Source of the DNA: Nymphaea colorata
Lineage: Eukaryota; Streptophyta; Magnoliopsida; Nymphaeales; Nymphaeaceae
Direction of reading: 5' to 3'
Length of the DNA: 64,000 nt
Assembly (NCBI RefSeq): GCF_008831285.2
Contig: NC_045140.1
Span: forward strand, 21,326,370-21,390,369
Shown: piece after piece, positions 56,101 to 64,000 of the stretch
Position numbering within the stretch: position 1 is the stretch's first letter
Layout of the letters: every line of letters starts with the position of its first letter
The notes under the pieces: generated by a model
What the model saw: the letters and a program-made list of their open reading frames with translations, nothing else
What the model was told of the DNA's origin: nothing
The model's database searches: none
Program-made: the position numbers and the translations under genes

Positions 56101-59100
56101 ATGATCAACTTGTTTACCATCTGGAGAAAAAGGAAGATGAGATCTCATGTTCTAAGGGGCAGTTTGAAAATTACAAAAGGAATACACAAACAAGTATTTC
56201 ACATTGGTACAGTGAAGAGCAATCTCTTGAAGAATCCCTAAAGAATGCTGGGAATGATGAATCTCACTTCCAGTTAAAGCTGAAGAGAATGCAACATTCT
56301 CTGGAGAAGGCCAGGAAACTGAATTTGATCTACCAATCTGATCAGGCATCCCAGTCAACATATGAACAAGAAATGGATAAAGTTAGAGAGCAGGTTGAAG
56401 CAGAAACTGCTCAAGCAATCATCTGCCTACAGGAAGAGCTTGCCATGGTTCAGCAACAGGCTAACATGATTACTGAAAAAGATCTAGAAACAGGCAAAAG
56501 GGTTAAACATTTGGAGGATTCGTCAAAAGGTTTGCAGGATAAAGTGTCTTTGCTGATGAAGGAAAACAGTAGACTTGTTGAGGAAGTTCAGAAAAGAGAT
56601 GAGGAAATGAAGTCATTGACAGAGGAGTGGGAGAAGGTAGCCTGCGAGATTGCCAAAGTGCTTGTTGATGGGAATGAGGTGATGGAAAATGCCTTGTATG
56701 AGGTTAATAGTATTGCACAATCCTTTCCTCGGAGATCCTGGATAAGTATCCAGGTTGAGAAGATGATAAGTTGCATTCTTGAAAAAGATGCACAGATAGA
56801 AGACCTAAAAAGATGCCTGATGGATGCACAAGCAGCGGGGCATGATGTAGAGTGGAAATTGCAGTCTTTAAAGGATGCAACTGTTGCTGTAACTGAAGCT
56901 CAGAAGCAGGAAATAAATGAGAAAGGAAACATGATCCTTCTTTTGAAGTCACAGCTTGATGAAAAAGCGTCAGAAATTATTGATTTGGAAAGTAAGGTTG
57001 AACTTGCAAAAATGGAGGGATCTGAATATTTTGAAATTGCAATTGAGGAGATCGAAATACAGGTTGAGAGTGCATGGCAATGGGCATTTACTTCTGATGC
57101 TGTTATGTGTGTCCTTCTTGGTGCTATAACGAACCATCCATCTGATGAATTACTTTCTGAGAGATGCTTAGCTGTGGGTGCTACATCAGTTGGTCATTTA
57201 GATGAAGAAACAGCAATGGAATTGGGAAATGATATAAGCATCCTCAATTCCTGCTTGAAAAATTGCCTGGAAAGTATTAGGGATGTTTGCAAGGGGGATG
57301 GGTTAAGGTCAACACCAAATGGTAATGAAAAGAGCTTGACGATTGAAAAGTATGTGGTTACATCTGTGAAGCCAAACCAAGAGGTATGCATAAAAATAAT
57401 GTCATGTACACACATGTTCTTGTGTTTTTCTCTTTCTCTTTGTATATATATTTTTTTCTCGTCTAAGGAATTCAGCTTTTGAACTTTTCAGTGTTGGATA
57501 CTTGGCCTGCACTTATAATGATTTTACTATTTTTTTTTCACATCCCATGAGAGCATACTTTGAATTTGTTTAAAAATTTAGCAATTCACGCTAGAGTTTG
57601 AATTGTAACTGGACTGTGTGTCCTTTTCAGATTGTGGCTAGAGAATCCCTGTATGATGGCTACCCAAAACTGGATAGGATGCTTCAGGACCATAAATATG
57701 CCTGTCAGGATGATTGTGGGAAGAGAACTCTATGCAGATTTAATGTTGACCATGCACATGATGGACATTGCACACTTTGTGACTGCATCCATGATCACAA
57801 TGAACTGAAACGCTCGACCTCTCTAATGTTGCTTTCTGAAAATGAGAGGATTGATGGTAAGGGCATCACAACTGTGCCAATTCTAAGAAAGGAAATACAC
57901 TCTGCAGTTTCCCATGCTCGGGAATTACATGTTGAGTTGAGCAGGTTACTCGCTGAGAAGAAGATGATGAAGGACTTTGAGGAACAGAGCAGGGTAAACC
58001 TTGAATCCCTTTCTGCTGAGGTTCTTAAATTGCAGGAACATATTAATCAAAGGGAAAAAGAGTTTGAGCTTACATTACTGGAGATGTGTCATAGGCTGAA
58101 TACTGTCATGGTGGCATTTCAAGAGGTTAAATACAGTTGCGTCCAACACAACAAGGTATCATATGATAATACTTGAAATTCTGTTTTAATTTTCAATAAT
58201 TTGAAGTTTTAAAATATTATTTTTGTGGCAACAATACATATTATTCTATGCTGATATTTTTCTTTGGACATAGTTCTTCAAGGCACTTTTTGTAGTTCAT
58301 GTTGTAAGTGGTGTTGATTTTGAACAGGCGATGGCTCAAGAGCTGGAAACTGCAAAAGCAACTGCAGTGGAGAAAACAGTTGAAGCATCCCAGTTGGTTA
58401 AAAATTTTGAAGAGGCCCAAGCAACTATGAGGGAAGCAGAATTTATGGTAAATGAATTAGTCAAAGCAAGTGAATCATCAAAGCTTAAGATGGAAAAAGC
58501 TAAGAAGGTGGAAGCCAAGTTGATAAGCCAGCAGGATTTCTTGCTTGGCGAAATACAGAGATTGAATTCTTCAGCCAATTTGATGAACCAAGAATTCAAT
58601 AATCTGGAAGAAGATTTCCTTTTGTCCTTAACTGAAACAAGGAGTCTGGTTATAGCACTTCAGGATCATTTTAGAGTAATCCAACTCTCTGTCATGGAAG
58701 ATCTAAAGTCAATTGCATGTGATATTTACCACTTGAAATCACTAGTTTTGGAATCAGCATGTTTGGCAAAAAAGGGTTTGGAAGATGTGTGGACTGATAT
58801 TATTGGAAAAGATTGTGCTGTATCTGTACTACACCTCTGCCACATGGGAATCTTTTTGGAGGCCGTAACTGGTTTGAATGCAGAGATAGGATTCCTTGAT
58901 CATGGACTGTCTGAATCCAATACTGTCATAGCCAGCTTGAGAGAGAATAATCTCAGAGCAAAAGGTGAACTTGAAGCATGCAGCCATCTAAGGGGAAAGC
59001 TACTAACTGATATAAAGAGCAGCTTTGACCGCATCATAAAGAAGGAAAAAGAAACTGGTCAATTTAGAGAAAAACTGAATGACTTTGAGGGGAAAATCCT

Positions 59101-62100
59101 AGATTTACAGGCTCAGGAAGAACTTCTGTTGACTAGGTCAAATAACATGTTTTCTGAGCTTGGTTTCCTGATGAAAGAAATAGATGAGAATAGCAAAAGT
59201 TCTCTAATGGCTGTACTTAACCAAGAAAATCTGTTAAGAGAACAAGAACAATTCCGTCATAAGCTGGAGGAATTTTCTAAAATGGAAAAAGGTATGCGCA
59301 TCCAGCAAGGTTTATTGAAGGAGTCAATCCTTAGACATCTTCATCTTTTTGTCGATCCTTCTATTTTTATACATAGAAGCTCATGCATAGAACAAAATGA
59401 AGGCATTGAGCACATCCAGGAACTCATGGAACAACATGCTGAGTATCTCTTGATGACATTGTCCTGTATGGACTTTGAGTTGCTTGTCTTTTCTTCAGAG
59501 TTAACACAGAAGAGTGTGGCTAACCTGTCCTTATGCATTGAGCTGGATCAGCTACGAGCCGAAAAAGAGTTAATGATTGCACAATTAGAGAAATATGCAG
59601 TCAAGGTTTCTGAATTTGAGAAAGAGCTTGAAATTGCATCAAGATTAGCTGATACTGAAGATAATCTGCTATGCAAGATCTTTAGTGGATCAACAGCCCC
59701 TGAAACAGAAGATACATCTGTGGATTTGGGGGACACGGTGAGATTTCTACAACATGTGGAATCTGAGTTTTTAAATGGGTTGACAAAGAGAACTTTAAGA
59801 ACTATTGAGTTGGGCAAAGAGCGAAATAACTTGTCTGCAGTCCTTCAAAGACTCAAAGAAGAAATAGTTCTCTTGAAAGTAGACCAGGAACTTGAAAATC
59901 AGTTCTTGGTTGATATGGATTTGGAGATGGACCTTTCTATTTGTTCTCATTCAATTATTGCCGATGAGCTTGATTTAAAAACCGAACAAATGAACTTGCA
60001 AATGGAGAAAATTAATGCACTAAGCAAAGAGAATGGGCTTTTGAGACGTAAAGTTAATGAGATCAATGACGCCAAGGAAAAATTGTCTTACGAGTTATTG
60101 AATTTCAAGGGTCAACATGCTCTTGTTACATCAGATCTAGAAAGAAGGGAAGAAGTGCTTGATCTGAAAAACGAACAAATAAACACACTAATGGAGACAA
60201 TCAAAGAATTAAGCAAAGACAATGAGCTGCTCAAAAACAAAACTGTTGAGATCAATGATGCCAAAGAAAAATTATCATATGAGTTATCAAATTTCAAAGG
60301 TCAACATGCTTTAGTTACTTCGAATCTAGAAAGAAGGGAAGAAGAGTTGGCTGTACTGCATCAACAGAGAGTTGCAACTATGCAGAGCTTGTCTACAACT
60401 GAAATAGAAAAAAAGGAACTTACCTCTGCACTTCAGAGAAAGGACAGTGTGTTGTTTTCTACTAGATCAAATGCCAATCGTTGCTTGGATTTGACTCAAC
60501 AGCTTGATATAGATGTAAGCAGAACGTATCAGAGGGTAGATAAATCACTCTCTTTCATGCTTGGTGAAGTCACTGGTGAAAGAATAAACAGTTTTTTGGA
60601 TGATCTTTCTGACGGCATTTCTGAATGTGAGATGAGGGTGCTTAAGATTATGTCAGAGTATGAATATTTGGAGAGTCTAGCTGAAGAATTGTACTCTGAA
60701 AATTTCATGATCAACTTTGAGATTACTCGAAAGGATGAGGTCTTGAAAGGATTATCATTTGATTTGAGTTTATTACAGGAGACAGCATCTAAGGCCAAGG
60801 ACCAAGAGGATGAACTCAGAGAAATGAAAGCCACACTTGTTGCTTTAGAAGGCGATCTGGACACAAAGTCAAATCAGCTTGACTGTGCTATTCAGCACAG
60901 CCAGGTGCTTGAAGCTGATATTAAAGAAAAAATTGCTCAGATTGCCTCACTGGAATTAGAAAATGCAACTGTTTTTACATCGTTGCAGGAAGTATCAAAT
61001 GAAAATTGTGAGCTAAAACGTCAATTAGATGGACTCTTGTCCTTGAAGAACTCTGTTGATAATGAACTAGAAAACAAAAGCATGTCAATTGAAGAGCTAA
61101 CTAAAGAAGCTGTAGAACTGAAGTCTTCATTAGAGAGTGTAAATATTTCGCTCACAAGCTTGAAGTCTGATCTGGAAAAAACTACTAAAGACAGGAATTT
61201 CCTGGAAGGCGAGGTTATTTCCTTAAAAGAAAAAGTAGCAGTCACACAAGCATTAGCTGAAGAAAATGAAGCAGTTGCTGCTGAAGAACGAGAGGTACCC
61301 AACCACTATGATGTTATTGGGCTGACCATTTTGTTTTCTTGTTCGAGTTGCATAATTTTAACATGGGCGTATGATAGATGGCTGAGGCAAGAAGGGCTTA
61401 TGCTGAGGACAAGGAAGAGGAGGTGAAGCTTCTAGAGAGATCTATTGAAGAGCTTGAATGTACCATCAATGTCTTGGAAAACAAGGTGCATGATCCTGTA
61501 CTAGCATTATTCTTGTCATATTATTACCATGATCTTGCATTTCATTCTGAAGCTCCTCTGACTGTTTGTGTTATTAGGTGGAAATTGTCAAAGATGAAGC
61601 TGAAAGGCAGCGTATGCAGAGTGAAGAACTGGAAATTGAGCTCCAAGCTTTGAGGCATCAAATGTCAGCATTACATACTGATGGTATGAAAACCAAAATG
61701 GATGTCACTACTAGGGAAAGTGAAGATGATTTACAAAGGTAGTACATTTTCAATATGCTGTCCTTTTGCTGGCTTCTTAGTTTTGCAAATTCTTAAATGA
61801 TGGCTTTTCTGTAGGCTCTTAGACGGACAAACAAGTGAGCTATTGGAAGCAAAAAGACAAATAGAGTTTTTAAGGAAGACAGTAATGGAGAAGGATTTTG
61901 AGGTGAGATTGTTTGTGAGAAGTAGATAATTGTATGTTCTGATGTTTTAGTGGGTCACTGGCTGCTTATCTGTTCCAACACATTGGATTGTTTGCATGTA
62001 ATGTGAAGAACAAACGTAAAGCACTGATAGACCAAACCTGGAAATCTTGATTATTTCATATCTAGATTCTAGGATAAACAAGGATTCAATAGATATAAGC

Positions 62101-64000
62101 AAGTCTTATCCCAATTACTCTGATCTTGGATCTGCCAAGCTTGCAACTCTGATGGCAAATACATCAAGCATTGGTTTTAACTGTGAAGCTACTTAATGAA
62201 TGGTATTTGGCTGCCTGGAACTGAATTTTGCTCATAATAAGCAGGTTATGTTTGTTACACTGTTCAGTTTTCTAAAGTTCTTGGATAAGCTAGTCATTTG
62301 AAATATTTTCTACAAGAGTCAACTGATATATCTTCAATTCATGGAGAAGGATCTTGAGGAGAGATTGTTTATAAAAAGTAGATAATTGTATGTTCTGATG
62401 GTTTAGTGGGTCACTGGTTGCTTATCCGATCCAACATCTTGGATTTGTTTGCATGTAATGTGAAGAATGGGGGTTAAAGCAGTGATATACCAAACCTCAA
62501 AAAACTTGATTATTTCATATCTAGGATAAGAAAGGATTCAATGGATATAATCAAGTCTTGTCCCAATTACTGGTCTTGGTTCAACCAAGCTTGCAATCCT
62601 TGTGGAAAATACATCAAGCATTGGCTTTAACTGCAAAGCTGCTTAATGAGTAGTATTTGGCTGCCTGGAACTGAATTTTGCCCATGGTAAGCAGGTTATG
62701 GTTGATAGCACTGTTCAGTCTTGAAAATTTCTTGGATATGCTAGTCATCTGAAATATTCCCCACAAGTGTCAACTGACATTGCTTCAAACTTGCAATGAG
62801 CTGGTGATCATAACCTGCTTTTTTCTGTTTATTTAATTAGAACTTGTGTGCTGCTTGTGATCATTTATGGATGTGAAGCTACTTTTGTATTATAAGATGC
62901 CAGACATTTGTAGCTTTCCATATTGTTCACAAGTGATCCTAAATTTCTCTGAGCTTGCTCATCTGCTTATTTTATGTGTTGTGTTTCACAGATTGAACAG
63001 TGCAAGTCTCACATCTCTGAGCTGACCTTGCATGCAGAGGCACAAGCGAGTGAGTACAAGCAAAAGGTAGAACCCTGTTGAACTAGCTGAGCACCAAATT
63101 TGTTGTTTTCAGGAATATGACAGGTGATAGACTAACCTTATGGAATTATAATGCAGTTCAAATCTCTAGAAGCCATGGTGCAACAAGTTAAGCCTGAACC
63201 TGCTTGTTCTCAAGCCGTTTCAGGGGGGAATATTAGAACAGAAAAAGCTCCTGCAAAAGCTAGGGGCTCTGGTTCCCCTTTCAAATGTATAGGCCTAGGA
63301 CTGGCACATCAGTTAAACTCAGAGAAGGATGAGGAGCTGTCTGTCGTAAGGCTTCGAATGGAAGAGCTGGAAGCATTGGCTGCAAGCAGGCAGAAGGAGG
63401 TAACTTCAGAAGTTCTCTCTTTTTCTTTCTTTCCCTCTCCATTTTTGTATTGAAAATGCAGAGAATTGTGTTTCGGATTTTTAAGAAGGTACCCTCTTTT
63501 TCCCTCAGATATTCATGCTGAACACAAGACTAGCTGCAGCTGAGAGCATGACACATGATGTGATCAGGGACCTTCTGGGTGTTAAATTGGATATTACTAA
63601 CTATGCTGTAAATCATCAATTCTCATATCCTCTGACCAGAGCAATTCTTTCCTTGTCTTTTCATTCTTTAACAATCACTTTCTGTTTGCAGTCTTTGCTA
63701 GACCAACAAAAGTTGCAAGAACTAACAGAAAAAGCAAGGCATCAAAGTGAACAGTTTCAAGAGAAGGTCTGATTATTGGTTTGATCAAGTTACTGGCATT
63801 TGATAGTTTGTATGTTTAAGAGCATTATTTTCTTTGCAGGAGAAGGAAGTTGTGAAGCTACGGCAACAGCTTAATGAGTTTATAGAGGAGAGGAGGGGGT
63901 GGGTTATACATAACCATTGCTTCAGCCTTCATGGAATTCTTTCTTGTTAAACTTTCAATGCTGATTATTTTTGTTGGAAAAATTGCTCCCCTTGATTAAG
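50188..64000 (+). CDS. Kinesin-12, phragmoplast-orienting type (POK / KIN-12C-D), 3' end outside window
   Basis: A plus-end-type N-terminal kinesin with a very long coiled-coil tail; family members guide the phragmoplast to the division site. About 2,900 residues are visible over 31 exons. Exon 1 is 50188-50823; the motor is in 51452-53222 (about residues 213-550) with GQTGSGKT (P-loop, across 51780/51857), NRESSRSHS (switch I) and DLAGSE (switch II). Exons 53348-55600 are short. The large tail exons are 55725-57383, 57631-58155 and 58328-61294. Then come 61378-61485, 61578-61738, 61815-61902, 62992-63066, 63157-63399, 63509-63607, 63692-63766 and 63840-63898. The start [17 protein letters not shown] matches family N-termini as I remember them; a second ATG at 50200 is possible. 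The tail is Glu/Lys/Leu-rich coiled coil with a Cys/His-rich patch (57703-57798) and a duplicated 63-residue segment (59969-60346). All motor motifs are intact. The length fits the POK2/KIN-12D type. Confidence 0.95.
57703..57798 (+). other. Cys/His-rich patch in the kinesin tail (putative metal site)
   Basis: Over 32 residues (about 1458-1489) there are six Cys and five His: C-x3-C-x5-C-x5-H-x-H-x2-H-C-x2-C-x-C-x-H-x-H. It sits between coiled-coil segments at the start of the exon 57631-58155. I do not know this pattern as a named zinc finger. Clustered Cys/His in an otherwise Cys-poor tail suggests metal binding, which is inference. Confidence 0.5.
59969..60346 (+). repeat. In-frame 189-bp tandem duplication in the kinesin tail
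   Basis: Two consecutive 63-codon units (59969-60157 and 60158-60346) both contain [24 protein letters not shown] and LERREE. Nucleotide similarity is high in the second half of each unit, so the duplication is fairly recent. It keeps the frame and the heptad period (63 = 9 x 7), so the coiled coil is lengthened rather than broken. Confidence 0.9.
61885..62796 (+). repeat. 456-bp tandem duplication spanning an exon end and intron of the kinesin
   Basis: The segment from ATGGAGAAGGAT at 61885 (last 18 bp of the exon 61815-61902 plus intron) recurs from 62341. The second copy reads GATCTTGAGGAGAGATTG, where the first has GATTTTGAG|GTGAGATTG, so the duplicated splice donor is lost. The duplicate lies wholly inside the intron 61903-62991. 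Confidence 0.88.

Noticed and set aside
1-64000. tRNA genes, rRNA genes or CRISPR arrays
   Set aside because: No cloverleaf with A and B boxes, no rRNA text and no regularly spaced repeat-spacer array was seen. The regular repeats present are microsatellites or two-copy duplications.

Overview
This is plant nuclear DNA, from an angiosperm that I cannot place further from the sequence. The evidence is intron-rich genes with AT-rich introns, a thylakoidal processing peptidase, an ATG101 gene, a phragmoplast-type kinesin-12, a plant 2-oxoglutarate-dependent dioxygenase pair, a Ty1/copia retrotransposon and several hAT-like elements. There is no bacterial operon, CRISPR array, tRNA or rRNA that I could recognise. 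Exon models below were read by eye from reading-frame continuity, GT/AG junctions and remembered family sequences, so single junctions may be off.

Layout. 1-5980 is mostly non-genic, with an (AT)n tract and short repeats. 6267-8680 (+) is a six-exon thylakoidal processing peptidase. 10183-10853 is a hAT-like non-autonomous element. 11102-27485 (+) is a gene I read as a plant LINES-like protein; its fifth intron holds a complete Ty1/copia retrotransposon (12771-17845) with identical LTRs and a TCCAG target duplication, and another intron holds a second hAT-like element (22312-22666) with a perfect 8-bp duplication. 27486-34048 is intergenic except for a truncated copy of the peptidase first exon at 31518-32372.

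34049-42532 is a tandem duplication of about 4 kb. Each unit has a three-exon 2-oxoglutarate/Fe(II) dioxygenase gene (34373-35857 and 40362-ending 38908) and a similar 3' flank. The copies differ informatively. Copy 1 lacks the conserved tyrosine of the NHYPP motif. Copy 2 carries a 262-bp hAT-like insertion whose empty site survives in copy 1. The spacer holds decayed copia gag sequence.

43170-47286 (+) is ATG101, the HORMA subunit of the autophagy-initiating ATG1 kinase complex. 50188 to the right edge (+) is a very large kinesin-12 of the POK/KIN-12C-D type: about 2,900 residues over 31 visible exons, continuing beyond the window. It has a possible mitosis-specific (MSA-like) promoter motif and a GA-rich leader.

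The genes are unrelated housekeeping or metabolic genes; nothing suggests a functional cluster. The most interesting points are the dioxygenase copy that lost a cofactor-contacting residue, the apparently very young retrotransposon that already carries a protease active-site substitution and a stop codon before its RT catalytic motif, the Cys/His-rich patch inside the kinesin coiled-coil tail, and the tandem duplication that serves as a built-in before/after record for a transposon insertion.
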